NCBI RefSeq assembly: GCF_900108015.1
Contig: NZ_FNVP01000007.1
Coordinates: 124,001 to 188,000, forward strand
Length of the DNA stretch: 64,000 bases
DNA from: Flavobacterium urumqiense
GTDB lineage: Bacteria; Bacteroidota; Bacteroidia; Flavobacteriales; Flavobacteriaceae
Direction of reading: 5' to 3'
Shown: piece after piece, positions 26,088-35,003 of the stretch
Layout: the number at the start of each line of letters is the position of its first letter
How positions within the stretch are numbered: position 1 is the stretch's first letter
Notes under the pieces: generated by a model
What the model saw: the letters and a program-made list of their open reading frames with translations, nothing else
What the model was told of the DNA's origin: nothing
Database searches by the model: none
Translations under genes and position numbers: made by a program

Positions 26088-27065
26088 TTAATTCATAATA
26101 ATCTCCTGTGTTGGGGAATTCGTCATTTGCGTTATGGCGGGTAGCAATTCCTGAATAAATGAAGTCATATGAGGAATATCCATGACTTTAAACTCATCAG
26201 AAACATGGTGATAATAATCGAAATTTTCAAAGTCGAAAGTACTCACTGACTGACAAGGAACTTTGAAAACATCGTAAAAAGAATAATTATCTGATCTGTA
26301 AAATAATTGATATTCCGCTTCTTTTGGAAGAAAACCAATGGTTTTCTTCCCTGTGTACTCATTTATTTTACTAGCCATATTCGACTTGTCAAAACCAGTA
26401 ATATAAGCTAGATAATCTCGTTTCATTGGCACTCCAATCATCTCAATATTAAACTGCGCATATAAATTAAAATTTTGTGCTTTTAGTTTTTTGGCTAAAT
26501 GCTTAGAGCCTAACAATCCCTTTTCTTCTCCAACAAAGAATACGAAAAGCACACTTCTTTTATTTGATTTCGTAATACTGAAATATTTGGCCATTTCAGC
26601 CACCGCAGTTGTTCCGGAAGCATCATCATTAGCTCCATTATTTATAAAATCCCCGTTCACTCCTTCTTTGGCGATTCCTATATGATCGTAATGTCCACTT
26701 ATGACTACGAATTCATTTTTAAGAACAGAATCATTTCCTTCTAAAAAACCAACAATATTGTAAGCTGGTTCTTTAAAATTAGACAAAGTATCTCTGTAAC
26801 TTTTAAAATACGGTTTTACCTTATTGTCTTTGAAAAACTGTTCTAAATAATCGGCTGCTTTTACCATTCCTTCAGTTCCTGTTTCTCTTCCTTTTAATTC
26901 ATCTGAAGCAAGGTATTTTAATGTTTCAGCAACCGCATTTTCTCTTACTCGATAAGCAATCTCTAACGGATCCTGTACTTTTTTGGTTGATGATTCAGAT
27001 AATACGCTTGAAATTGGTTTACAACCAAAAATAACGAACGGAACTAATAGGAGTACTTTTTTCAT
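26088..27065 (-). CDS. M28-family zinc peptidase, lipoprotein
   Basis: A 325-residue protein from MKKVLLLVPFVIFGCKPISS, with a lipobox ending at Cys15. Peptidase M28 residues are visible: ISGHYDHIG (zinc His and Asp), NNGANDDASGTTAVAEM (bridging Asp), VGEEKGLLGS (catalytic Glu and ligand). It probably trims peptides as an aminopeptidase in the periplasm. An 18-residue longer start at 27119 would hide the signal peptide, so it is rejected. It is the last gene of a minus-strand group that begins with the DinB-like gene. Confidence 0.9.
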   Translation of the reverse strand: MKKVLLLVPFVIFGCKPISSVLSESSTKKVQDPLEIAYRVRENAVAETLKYLASDELKGRETGTEGMVKAADYLEQFFKDNKVKPYFKSYRDTLSNFKEPAYNIVGFLEGNDSVLKNEFVVISGHYDHIGIAKEGVNGDFINNGANDDASGTTAVAEMAKYFSITKSNKRSVLFVFFVGEEKGLLGSKHLAKKLKAQNFNLYAQFNIEMIGVPMKRDYLAYITGFDKSNMASKINEYTGKKTIGFLPKEAEYQLFYRSDNYSFYDVFKVPCQSVSTFDFENFDYYHHVSDEFKVMDIPHMTSFIQELLPAITQMTNSPTQEIIMN

Positions 27066-27105
27066 AATTGGATATTTACGGTACATTAAGTGATAATGGA
27101 CCTTT

Positions 27106-27759
27106 CTAAATTTGATCATTACGTTTAAAATATTTTTTATAAACTTTATACATTTGAATAAAAGCTAAAACTATGAAAAATAATGGAATAATTACCGGTA
27201 TTGCGTATTTGGAGAAAAAAGTAGTGTTTTGGGACAGACTATTTAAAATTAAAACCAACGCTAACATCCCTAAAAATGTACCTAATGCGGTTCCAACAAC
27301 ATAATAATATTTCAGTTTATTTTCGACTGTAATATAGTTTCCATTCATTAAATAAAGATTCCAGCCCGTCCAAAATGGGAATTGAAGGAAGTTGACACAA
27401 TTAAGAAACAAACCAATGAAATAAGGAGAATACATAACATATTTATCTAAATCATCCTGTTTCGTTGTTGTTTGATTAGAATGTGCATAAAAAGAATAGG
27501 CTAAAACAAAAAGAAACAGAATAGCAAAATAGTCAATTGCTTTCATGAGTTTTTTATTATTAACCAATTTTTTAGCAAAAATTAAAGTAAAATAAATCAC
27601 AAAAACCTCAACAGAAATAACGCCAAACAAATAAGAAATCAAACTATTTATTCCAAATTTCGAATAAATTTCGAAGCCAATAATATTCAAATACCCAAGC
27701 GGAATTGAGCCAATAAAACTTACTAGAAAACCTACAAAGATATTTTTAAGAGTTTTCAT
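27106..27759 (-). CDS. LysE-like multi-helix membrane transporter
   Basis: A 217-residue protein with about six hydrophobic helices. The first helix carries VGFLVSFIGSIPLGYLNIIG, close to the conserved GxxPGP/LN pattern of LysE-family exporters. The family exports amino acids and related compounds. Substrate is unknown and the family call is moderate. It starts 4 nt after the ATP-grasp gene and ends 40 nt before the M28 peptidase, so it is in the same operon. Confidence 0.7.
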   Translation of the reverse strand: MKTLKNIFVGFLVSFIGSIPLGYLNIIGFEIYSKFGINSLISYLFGVISVEVFVIYFTLIFAKKLVNNKKLMKAIDYFAILFLFVLAYSFYAHSNQTTTKQDDLDKYVMYSPYFIGLFLNCVNFLQFPFWTGWNLYLMNGNYITVENKLKYYYVVGTALGTFLGMLALVLILNSLSQNTTFFSKYAIPVIIPLFFIVLAFIQMYKVYKKYFKRNDQI

Positions 27760-27763
27760 TCTA

Positions 27764-28798
27764 TTAAAAATTTACAATTCTGGTACTTTGTTCTAAATGC
27801 AAACGATATTCTTTCATCCCTTCTTTGTGTGTCAAATACGGAATTCCTTTTTTATGATTACGCACACTTATTTCATACATAAAAGTAATATGTCGGGCGA
27901 GTTCTTTCCACGCAAATAGCAAAGAATGTTTAGGATCGTAAATATGTGTAGGTTCACTTCCGGCACCATTCAATTCAACGATAGAAAAGTTTTTTCCTTG
28001 TTCTAATTCTTGCAAAGTATTGTACATAACATCCAATCTTCCAAAATAAAAACCTGGAATTTGCAAACACATTTCATCTACGGTTTCAGTCAATTTTGGA
28101 GTTATCCAGTGGCTTCCATCTATAAATTTCGCACCACGCGCATGATTTCCGTAAGGAACCAAGTTTAGTTTTTCTCTTTTTGGAAGAATATCTGATAATT
28201 TATTTCCATATTCTTGCTTCAATACCTTCAATTGCAATTCGTATCTCGGGTTTTCTTTGATCAATTCTTCAATCGTTGAAAATCCATCGCCTGTAATAAT
28301 CAGAAATTCTTTGGAAACTATCCCTGTTATTCTGCCTGCTTTTTCATCAGGATAACGGACGTAAAAAATGCCAACTTCATTTTCGTAAGGAATTAAATCC
28401 TGAATTACATAATCAAAATTTGCCTTTTCAGCGTATCTTTTTAAGTCGGCAACAGTGTAAATTTTCTTGACTCCGGAACCACGCAAACCAATATCAGGTT
28501 TTGCAATCAATGGATATTTTATTTCCGCCTCTTCAATAATTTCTTCTATTTCCTCTAGTGAAGTTCCTTCTTTTATGAATTCGGTTTTTGGATAATATTG
28601 CTGTGGAATTAAATCGTAAATCGCTTTTTTAGACTCCATGATAAATCCACCATTTTTTATAGTTGGATTAGCCGCGTTGAAGAAAAAAATCGATTTTGCT
28701 TTAAGCGAATAAAATGCCCAAAGGAAATAAATTGGAATATAAACAATCTGAAAAGGCCAATATTCCCAATGCGTAATCTTATGAAAAAGTAATTTCAA
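27764..28798 (-). CDS. D-Ala-D-Ala ligase-like ATP-grasp protein
   Basis: A 344-residue protein with an ATP-grasp core. The nucleotide-binding lysines and loop lie in KYPLIAKPDIGLRGSGVKKI, and the metal-binding acidic residues in FYFGRLDVMYN and FSIVELNGAGSEPTHIYDP. The N-terminus has a hydrophobic stretch (FQIVYIPIYFLWAFYSL) that could anchor it in the membrane. ATP-grasp enzymes join a carboxylate to an amine or thiol. The substrates are unknown. Gene gaps of 4 and 11 nt tie it to the LysE-like and NRDE genes. Confidence 0.78.
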   Translation of the reverse strand: MKLLFHKITHWEYWPFQIVYIPIYFLWAFYSLKAKSIFFFNAANPTIKNGGFIMESKKAIYDLIPQQYYPKTEFIKEGTSLEEIEEIIEEAEIKYPLIAKPDIGLRGSGVKKIYTVADLKRYAEKANFDYVIQDLIPYENEVGIFYVRYPDEKAGRITGIVSKEFLIITGDGFSTIEELIKENPRYELQLKVLKQEYGNKLSDILPKREKLNLVPYGNHARGAKFIDGSHWITPKLTETVDEMCLQIPGFYFGRLDVMYNTLQELEQGKNFSIVELNGAGSEPTHIYDPKHSLLFAWKELARHITFMYEISVRNHKKGIPYLTHKEGMKEYRLHLEQSTRIVNF

Positions 28799-28809
28799 TT
28801 GAGGAAATT

Positions 28810-29520
28810 TTAAATAGTGATAAATGAGGTCATAGAATCTTGTTGATGAATCAAATCATAATGCAATATAGCGACTTTATTTTTTTCGATTACAGATTGA
28901 GTGATGCTCAAGGTTTTCATTTCGTCATTTCGATTAATCACCAATCCGTTCTCTTGATTCTCCTGTTCAGTATATCTATGAAAGTGAAGCATTTCTGTTT
29001 GTGAAATGCTAGAATTTGTTTCTAAAAAAGTATAAAACCAATTGGAGCGTTTTTCCCTAATTTCTTTCGAATACAAAGTAGACGACGACCAAACATGATT
29101 TTTATGAATGTCTAACGGCGTAGTTTCTTTCTGAATTCCATTCCATCGCAATTGAAATAGTTCCATATTTTGGAATAAAACCAACGTAAAAGGTTCTATG
29201 TTTTCCAAATCAATTTCTTCCCAGAAATCCTTTGGCGAAAAGCTACTAATAATATCCAAAACAATCAAACCACGACTTTTTCTGTAAGGTAATTCAACTT
29301 TGTGTTTTTCATCGGCACCATTTAATAAAACTAAAACAGTTCCATTTGCATCAAAAACAAACCAACTTCCTCCGGCTTTTGGATCTTTTGGAAAAATGAC
29401 ATTTTTACCGTTTATGTTATAATCTCTGGGTGGTATTGCAGAAGGTCTAATTGTTTTTTCATCTCGATTTGAGGTAATGATAAAGGTACCATTGACATTT
29501 ACAAAACTTACTGTGCACAT
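28810..29520 (-). CDS. NRDE (TANGO2-like) family protein
   Basis: A 236-residue protein starting MCTVSFVNVNGTFIITSNRDE, which is the NRDE signature with a conserved Cys2. The fold resembles N-terminal nucleophile hydrolases, and Cys2 would become the N-terminal nucleophile after Met removal; that is inference. Its function is not known in bacteria. It overlaps the DinB-like gene upstream by 13 bases and lies 11 nt before the ATP-grasp gene. Confidence 0.85.
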   Translation of the reverse strand: MCTVSFVNVNGTFIITSNRDEKTIRPSAIPPRDYNINGKNVIFPKDPKAGGSWFVFDANGTVLVLLNGADEKHKVELPYRKSRGLIVLDIISSFSPKDFWEEIDLENIEPFTLVLFQNMELFQLRWNGIQKETTPLDIHKNHVWSSSTLYSKEIREKRSNWFYTFLETNSSISQTEMLHFHRYTEQENQENGLVINRNDEMKTLSITQSVIEKNKVAILHYDLIHQQDSMTSFITI

Positions 29521-29996
29521 TGATTCCGATATTCGATTGTAGAACGGGCGACTCCAAAATTTTCATCAATATTTACATTTTCAAATTTCAAAATAACTAC
29601 TTTTATCAGTGCTTGATGATGAATACAATGCTCTAAATTATATAACAATTCTCTAAAATAATTACTCTGAATTCTAATTTCCTCACCATCAATAATTTGT
29701 TGTAAATCGATGTTTTTATTCTCTTTTTCAAGATTATTTTTAATTTCCAAAATTTGATGAATCGCATAATTTATATCCGTTTGAATTAATATATTACGTT
29801 TTCTTTTATCGTAATTCACAATCCCTAAATCATATTGATTTTGAAGACACTGAAACATCTCTATAATGTGCCTCGAGTGCTCCCCGATAGTAGCATTACT
29901 CAATTCAGCGAATGGATTTACGTACTCTTTTTGGGATAACTGATTTAGCAAGTGAATCAATTCATTTAAGCTATTATTTATTGAAGGTATCAGCAT
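29508..29996 (-). CDS. DinB-like helical bundle protein
   Basis: A 162-residue soluble protein. ATIGEHSRHIIEMFQCL and LEHCIHHQALIKV have the spaced histidines of the DinB/YfiT four-helix bundle, which often binds a divalent metal. Related enzymes are thiol transferases, but activity here is unknown. It is the first gene of the five-gene minus-strand group ending in the M28 peptidase and overlaps the NRDE gene by 13 bases. Confidence 0.72.
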   Translation of the reverse strand: MLIPSINNSLNELIHLLNQLSQKEYVNPFAELSNATIGEHSRHIIEMFQCLQNQYDLGIVNYDKRKRNILIQTDINYAIHQILEIKNNLEKENKNIDLQQIIDGEEIRIQSNYFRELLYNLEHCIHHQALIKVVILKFENVNIDENFGVARSTIEYRNQCAQ

Positions 29997-30096
29997 ATTA
30001 CAATTTTAATTTTAACAAATTTTATATTCCCTTTTTTTAAAAGAAAAATCCTTGTCACATTAGAAGTAAATGTATTAAAAAAACGATTTAAAAAAC

Positions 30097-30130
30097 AAAA
30101 CCCTTTTCAATCGAAATTGAAAAGGGTTTT
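30097..30130. terminator. Strong bidirectional hairpin after the acyl-CoA dehydrogenase
   Basis: A perfect 15 bp stem (AAAACCCTTTTCAAT with ATTGAAAAGGGTTTT) around a CGAA loop. It lies 19 nt past the stop of the minus-strand acyl-CoA dehydrogenase and ends in T on that strand. Confidence 0.85.
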
Positions 30131-30149
30131 AACATATATAAAATTTTAG

Positions 30150-31289
30150 TTAAGAAACTAGCGTTCTTGAAATTACAATACGTTGGATCTCTGAAGTCCC
30201 TTCATAAATCTGTGTGATTTTTGCATCACGCATCATTCGTTCCACATGATATTCAGCTACATAACCATTACCTCCATGAATTTGAACTGCTTCAATAGTA
30301 GTATCCATTGCGGTTTGCGAAGCAAATAATTTTGCCATAGCTCCAGATTGAGAAATATCCATTCCTAAATCTTTTTCAGAGGCCGCTTTAAAACACAACA
30401 TTTTAGCTGCCATAATTTGAGTTGCCATATCGGCTAATTTAAAAGCAATTGCTTGGTGTTTAAAAATTTCTTTTCCAAAAGCTTTACGTTCTTGAGAATA
30501 TTTCAATGCTAATTCATACGCACCGGTAGCAATTCCTAATGCTTGAGAAGCAATTCCTATTCTTCCACCGTTTAATACACTCATTGCAAAATTAAATCCA
30601 AATCCGTCTTCTCCTATTCGGTTTTCTTTAGGTACTTTAACGTCACTAAACATTAGAGAATGCGTATCCGATCCACGAATTCCCATTTTCTTTTCTTTTG
30701 GTCCAATATCAAATCCGTCCCAACCTTTCTCAACTATAAAGGCATTAATTCCTTTATGTCCTTTCTCAACGTCTGTTTGTGCAATTACGATGTAAGTAGA
30801 TGCTGACGAACCATTAGTAATCCAGTTTTTGGTGCCATTCAATAAGTAATGATCGCCTTTGTCAACAGCGGTAGTTTTTTGTGAAGTCGCATCAGATCCA
30901 GCTTCTGGTTCTGACAGACAAAAAGCTCCAATTATCTCTCCTTTAGCAAGAGGAACTAAATACTTCATTTTTTGTTCTTCGTTACAATACTTTTCTATTC
31001 CAGCACAAACCAATGAATTATTAACTGACATAATAACTGCAGATGAGGCATCAACTTTTGCAATTTCAGTAATTGCTAAAACATAAGAAACACTATCCAA
31101 TCCTGAACCACCATATTTAGGATCGACCATCATTCCTAAAAAACCAAGTTCTGCCATTTTTTTGACTTGCTCTGTTGGGAATTTAGAGTATTCATCTCTT
31201 TCGATTACTCCTGACAGCAATTCGTTTTGAGCAAAATCTCTAGCGGCTTGTTGAATCATTAACTGCTCTTCGGTTAGATTAAAATCCAT
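30150..31289 (-). CDS. Acyl-CoA dehydrogenase, short/medium-chain type
   Basis: A 379-residue flavoprotein. FCLSEPEAGSDA and YLLNGTKNWITNG are the FAD/substrate signatures. The catalytic glutamate is in QIYEGTSEIQRIVISR near residue 365, as in short-chain and butyryl-CoA dehydrogenases. It oxidises acyl-CoA to 2-enoyl-CoA and passes electrons to ETF. The chain length preferred cannot be read. It has its own promoter and terminator and shares an upstream region with anmK. Confidence 0.94.
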   Translation of the reverse strand: MDFNLTEEQLMIQQAARDFAQNELLSGVIERDEYSKFPTEQVKKMAELGFLGMMVDPKYGGSGLDSVSYVLAITEIAKVDASSAVIMSVNNSLVCAGIEKYCNEEQKMKYLVPLAKGEIIGAFCLSEPEAGSDATSQKTTAVDKGDHYLLNGTKNWITNGSSASTYIVIAQTDVEKGHKGINAFIVEKGWDGFDIGPKEKKMGIRGSDTHSLMFSDVKVPKENRIGEDGFGFNFAMSVLNGGRIGIASQALGIATGAYELALKYSQERKAFGKEIFKHQAIAFKLADMATQIMAAKMLCFKAASEKDLGMDISQSGAMAKLFASQTAMDTTIEAVQIHGGNGYVAEYHVERMMRDAKITQIYEGTSEIQRIVISRTLVS

Positions 31290-31333
31290 AATTATATAAA
31301 ATAAAATGTTGTGAATTATTTAAAAAAAGTAGG

Positions 31334-31364
31334 CAAAGATACTTTTTTCTTGTGAATTTATCAA
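31334..31364 (-). promoter_or_regulatory. Promoter of the acyl-CoA dehydrogenase gene
   Basis: On the minus strand TATCTTTG (31341 to 31334) has TTG 20 nt upstream (31364 to 31362). The spacing and both elements match the Bacteroidota consensus. The ATG is 44 nt downstream. Confidence 0.72.
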
Positions 31365-31382
31365 TTTTGATTCGTAAATTTG
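31350..31382 (+). promoter_or_regulatory. Promoter of anmK, placed for a leaderless message
   Basis: TAAATTTG lies at 31375-31382, only 4 nt before the anmK ATG, with TTG at 31350-31352 (spacer 22). It overlaps the divergent promoter of the acyl-CoA dehydrogenase gene. If used, transcription would start at or near the start codon. Confidence 0.5.
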
Positions 31383-31386
31383 GGGG

Positions 31387-32457
31387 ATGAAAGCAGAATA
31401 CTATAACGTTATCGGAGTAATGTCAGGAACATCACTAGACGGAGTCGATTTAGCTCATATTCAATTTAAGATAGAGAACGAAAAATGGTCCTTTGAAATA
31501 ATTGAAAGTGAAACCGTTAGCTATAGTTTAGACTGGATTAATAGTCTAAAAACTGCCGTGCACTTCTCCACAAACGAATTGGATGATTTAAACCAAAAAT
31601 ACACCCAACTCCTTGCTACTACCATATCTAATTTCATTAAAAACCACAATATCGAAAACCTCGATGCTGTTTGTTCGCATGGCCATACCGTTTTACACCA
31701 ACCGGAAAAAGGTTTTACACTACAAATTGGCAATTTGCCCGAAATCTCATCCTTGATTAACCAAACTGTAGTTTGTGATTTTAGGGTTCAGGATGTTCAA
31801 TTAGGAGGACAAGGCGCACCTTTGGTTCCGATAGGTGACCGAATATTATTTTATGAATACGATTATTGCATGAATTTAGGTGGTTTTTCAAATGTCTCAT
31901 TTGAAGAAAATGGTAAACGAATTGCTTTTGATATTTCGCCAGTAAATACTGTTTTAAATTTTTATGCCAACCAATTGGGACTGGATTACGATGACAAAGG
32001 CAATATTTCAAGAACCGGAATTTGCAACGAAAATTTACTGAATGAACTAAACGTTTTGGATTTCTACCAAAAAAAACATCCAAAATCATTGGGTATTGAA
32101 TTTGTTATAGATTCCGTTTTACCAATAATTGAAAGCTATAAAATTACTACGGCAGACAAATTAAGAACTTTTGCTGAACATGTCGCAACACAAATCGCAG
32201 CGGCTTTACCTACTAAAAAAGGAAACTTTTTTATAACTGGTGGTGGTGCCTACAATGATTTCCTTATAGCAAGAATTCAATATTATTTACCGGAAATGAA
32301 AATTATAATTCCAGAAAAAAAAATATTGGAATTCAAAGAAGCTTTAATATTTGCTTTGCTTGGTGTATTGAAATTACGTGGAGAAATCAATGTTTTGAGC
32401 AGCGTAACTGGAGCAAAAATGGACCACAGTACCGGAAATATCTATATCCAAAAATAA
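31387..32457 (+). CDS. anmK: Anhydro-N-acetylmuramic acid kinase
   Basis: A 356-residue sugar kinase of the actin-like ATPase fold. The N-terminus VIGVMSGTSLDGVDLAHIQF is the AnmK signature. DFRVQDVQLGGQGAPLVPIGD and FFITGGGAYNDFLIARI give the substrate and phosphate-2 regions. It opens and phosphorylates 1,6-anhydro-MurNAc to MurNAc-6-phosphate in cell-wall recycling. This fits the presence of mpl at 3450. No clear Shine-Dalgarno is seen, and a promoter-like box lies just before the ATG. Confidence 0.95.
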   Translation: MKAEYYNVIGVMSGTSLDGVDLAHIQFKIENEKWSFEIIESETVSYSLDWINSLKTAVHFSTNELDDLNQKYTQLLATTISNFIKNHNIENLDAVCSHGHTVLHQPEKGFTLQIGNLPEISSLINQTVVCDFRVQDVQLGGQGAPLVPIGDRILFYEYDYCMNLGGFSNVSFEENGKRIAFDISPVNTVLNFYANQLGLDYDDKGNISRTGICNENLLNELNVLDFYQKKHPKSLGIEFVIDSVLPIIESYKITTADKLRTFAEHVATQIAAALPTKKGNFFITGGGAYNDFLIARIQYYLPEMKIIIPEKKILEFKEALIFALLGVLKLRGEINVLSSVTGAKMDHSTGNIYIQK

Positions 32458-32492
32458 TTTTTTAAATACATAATTCGCATTATTCTATTTTT

Positions 32493-32500
32493 TATATTTG
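32493..32500 (+). promoter_or_regulatory. -7 promoter element of the Glu/Leu dehydrogenase gene
   Basis: TATATTTG lies 24 nt upstream of the ATG at 32525. No clear TTG partner at the usual distance was seen. Confidence 0.5.
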
Positions 32501-32524
32501 TCCAAATTAAACATATCGCAATAA

Positions 32525-33751
32525 ATGAAAGATTTATTAAAGAAATTCGAAAATAAGGAACCCGAAATCATTTTTAACTGGAAAGACCCTGAAACTGAAG
32601 CTGAAGGATGGACAGTCATCAACTCTCTTCGAGGTGGTGCCGCCGGCGGTGGAACTCGCATGAGAAAAGGATTGGATATGAATGAGGTTTTGTCATTGGC
32701 AAAAACAATGGAAGTAAAATTTTCGGTTTCAGGACCTGCCATTGGTGGCGCTAAATCTGGAATTAATTTTGATCCAAATGATCCAAGAAAAAAAGGCGTT
32801 TTACAACGTTGGTACAAAGCGATATCTCCATTATTGAAAAGTTATTACGGAACTGGCGGTGATTTGAATGTAGATGAAATTCACGAAGTGATTCCAATGA
32901 CGGAAGAATGTGGTGTTTGGCACCCTCAAGAAGGTGTTTTTAATGGTCATTTTAAACCTACCGAAGCCGATAAAATTAATAGAATTGGTCAGTTGCGTCA
33001 AGGTGTGGTTAAAGTAATTGAAAACCCAAAATTCTCACCAGATGTTTCCAGAAAATATACAATTGCCGATATGATTACTGGTTTTGGCGTTGCCGAAGCA
33101 GTTCGTAATTATTATACTATTTATGGTGGTGATGTAAAAGGTAAGAAAGCAATTGTTCAAGGTTTTGGAAATGTAGGATCAGCCGCTGCTTTTTATTTAG
33201 CAGATATGGGAGCAAAAGTAATTGGTATCATTGATAGAGACGGTGGATTAATCAACGAAGATGGTTTTACTTTTGAAGAAATAAAAGCATTATTCCTTGC
33301 CAAAGACGGAAACAAACTTGTTGCTGAGAATATAATTCCTTTTGAAGAAATCAATCAAAAAATATGGACAATAGGTGCTGAAATATTTACTCCTTGTGCT
33401 GCTTCCCGCTTAGTTGCTCAATCTCAAATTGACAGTTTAATTGCCAATGGTCTTGAAGTAATTTCGTGCGGTGCCAATGTACCATTTGCAGATAAAGAAA
33501 TCTTTTTTGGACCAATTATGGAGAATGTAGATCACAAAGTAAGTTTAATTCCTGATTTTATTTCTAACTGTGGTATGGCAAGAGTATTTGCTTATTTTAT
33601 GGAAAAGAAAGTACAAATGACCGATGAAGCTATCTTTCAAGATACATCGGCAACGATAAGAAATGCGATTGAAAAAGCGTATAACTTGAACCCATCAAAA
33701 ACAAATATTAGTGCCACTGCCTTTGAAATTGCATTGAAGCAATTGACTTAA
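32525..33751 (+). CDS. Glu/Leu/Phe/Val dehydrogenase
   Basis: A 408-residue amino-acid dehydrogenase. The catalytic region holds PAIGGAKSGINFDP (substrate Lys) and YYGTGGDLNVDE (catalytic Asp region). The Rossmann domain has IVQGFGNVGSAAAFYLADMGAKV (shown as IVQGFGNVGSAAAFYLAD), a GxGxxG-type NAD(P) site. It deaminates an amino acid to its 2-oxo acid reversibly. Whether glutamate or leucine is preferred is not clear. It is monocistronic with a strong terminator. Confidence 0.9.
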   Translation: MKDLLKKFENKEPEIIFNWKDPETEAEGWTVINSLRGGAAGGGTRMRKGLDMNEVLSLAKTMEVKFSVSGPAIGGAKSGINFDPNDPRKKGVLQRWYKAISPLLKSYYGTGGDLNVDEIHEVIPMTEECGVWHPQEGVFNGHFKPTEADKINRIGQLRQGVVKVIENPKFSPDVSRKYTIADMITGFGVAEAVRNYYTIYGGDVKGKKAIVQGFGNVGSAAAFYLADMGAKVIGIIDRDGGLINEDGFTFEEIKALFLAKDGNKLVAENIIPFEEINQKIWTIGAEIFTPCAASRLVAQSQIDSLIANGLEVISCGANVPFADKEIFFGPIMENVDHKVSLIPDFISNCGMARVFAYFMEKKVQMTDEAIFQDTSATIRNAIEKAYNLNPSKTNISATAFEIALKQLT

Positions 33752-33787
33752 AAAATAGAAACATTACCATTTTAATACTTATTATTA

Positions 33788-33832
33788 CTCGGATTAAACA
33801 GATTTCCAATATCTGTCTAATCCGAGTTTTTT
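33788..33832 (+). terminator. Rho-independent terminator after the Glu/Leu dehydrogenase
   Basis: Long arms CTCGGATTAaACAGAT and ATCTGTcTAATCCGAG around a short loop are followed by eight or nine T. It is one of the strongest terminators in the window. Confidence 0.9.
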
Positions 33833-33944
33833 TTACTTTAAATAGCACTATTAATTTTAACAACGGATTACCTTTTCTCTGTTGGCAATTTTTAGTACAT
33901 TTCAACGTTTTTTATTCATACACTTTTTAAATATTAAAATACCG

Positions 33945-34853
33945 ATGAGTTCCACCATTTCTTCAGATCAAAAGAAATCATTAGCAATATCTTTACTTTT
34001 ATATGCGACTTTGCTGCTAATTTTGTTTTTCATCCGTTTTTGGCCTCCAGCCAACATGGCGGAATTAGCTGGTGGTGGCGGTGGTGGCGGTGGTGGCGGA
34101 GTTACTGTAAATTTTGGCGATAGTGATTTAGGCTCAGGAGCGAATTATAAGAGTGAAGTTTTACAAGTAAAAAACCAAAGCAAACAAGTTCCTGTAAAAG
34201 CAACTCCTGATGAAGCTATACTATCACAGGAAAACACAACGGAAGAAAGTGTTGTGATCCCTCAAAAAGAAAAGACTAAAAAAACCATCGTACCGGTAAA
34301 AGAAATAACAAAACCAGTTGTAGTAAAACCTAAAGTTTCCAGTAATACAAATGACGCCTTATCCAGTATTCTAAAAGGATCTAATAAAGGTGGTGATGGC
34401 GATGACAAAGCAGCCGGAAATAAAGGGAAATCAAACGGAAGTTTAAGTTCTAATGGCTATTATGGAACTGGAGGTTCCGGTGGAGGAACAGGTGGAGGAA
34501 ATGGCACTGGAAACGGGATAGGAACTGGAAGCGGATATGGTTCCGGAAGTGGCGGAGGATCCGGAAGTGGTTCGGGTGGCGGTACTGGTTATTCATTAGG
34601 AAATAGAAAAGCGGTTTCTAAACCTGCTCCAAAATATACTTGTAACGAACAAGGCAAAGTTGTAGTAGAAGTTTCCGTTGATAGAAATGGAAAAACAATA
34701 AATGCAGTTGCGGGAATAAAAGGAACAACCAATACGGCAAATTGTTTATTAGAACAAGCAAAAATCGCTGCTATGAATACGAAATGGGATGCCAGCAGTG
34801 ATGCTCCGGAAAAACAAGTTGGAAAAATAGTGTACAATTTCAATTTGAATTAA
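33945..34853 (+). CDS. TonB-like energy transducer with glycine-rich linker
   Basis: A 302-residue protein from the start MSSTISSDQKKSL. One transmembrane helix (LAISLLLYATLLLILFFIRF) lies near residues 13-32. A run of ten glycines and a Lys/Pro/Val region follow. A long Gly/Ser/Thr/Asn linker comes next, then a C-terminal domain (TCNEQGKVVVEVSVDRNGK) with two cysteines. This is the arrangement of TonB or TolA-like transducers that span the periplasm. ExbD and ExbB genes lie close by on the opposite strand. A longer start at 33882 adds 21 residues before the usual cytoplasmic tail and is less likely. Confidence 0.8.
   Translation: MSSTISSDQKKSLAISLLLYATLLLILFFIRFWPPANMAELAGGGGGGGGGGVTVNFGDSDLGSGANYKSEVLQVKNQSKQVPVKATPDEAILSQENTTEESVVIPQKEKTKKTIVPVKEITKPVVVKPKVSSNTNDALSSILKGSNKGGDGDDKAAGNKGKSNGSLSSNGYYGTGGSGGGTGGGNGTGNGIGTGSGYGSGSGGGSGSGSGGGTGYSLGNRKAVSKPAPKYTCNEQGKVVVEVSVDRNGKTINAVAGIKGTTNTANCLLEQAKIAAMNTKWDASSDAPEKQVGKIVYNFNLN
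34071..34100 (+). repeat. 9 bp tandem repeat coding for a polyglycine run
   Basis: GGTGGTGGC occurs three times in tandem followed by GGA, coding for ten glycines just after the transmembrane helix of the TonB-like protein. Gain or loss of a unit would keep the frame, so length may vary between strains. Confidence 0.85.
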
Positions 34854-34883
34854 AAGCTACATAACGTAAGAAATTAAAATAAA

Positions 34884-34914
34884 AAAAATGCCTCAAATTA
34901 TCGAGGCATTTTTT
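34884..34914. terminator. Terminator between the TonB-like gene and a small membrane protein gene
   Basis: Arms AAAAATGCCTC and GAGGCATTTTT flank an 8 nt loop, with A and T runs on both sides, so it can serve both converging genes. Confidence 0.85.
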
Positions 34915-35003
34915 ATTTATTTTCGCTCAGCTTAATTTCTTCAGATGATTCTGGAAACCAATTAATTTGTTATTTATAAGTGCCAATTTTATTTTTCCGT
35001 CGA

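Noticed and set aside
34071..34100. Tandem GGTGGTGGC units as a repeat array or CRISPR-like structure
   Set aside because: The units are directly joined, have no spacers, and code in frame for glycine. No CRISPR array was seen anywhere in the window.
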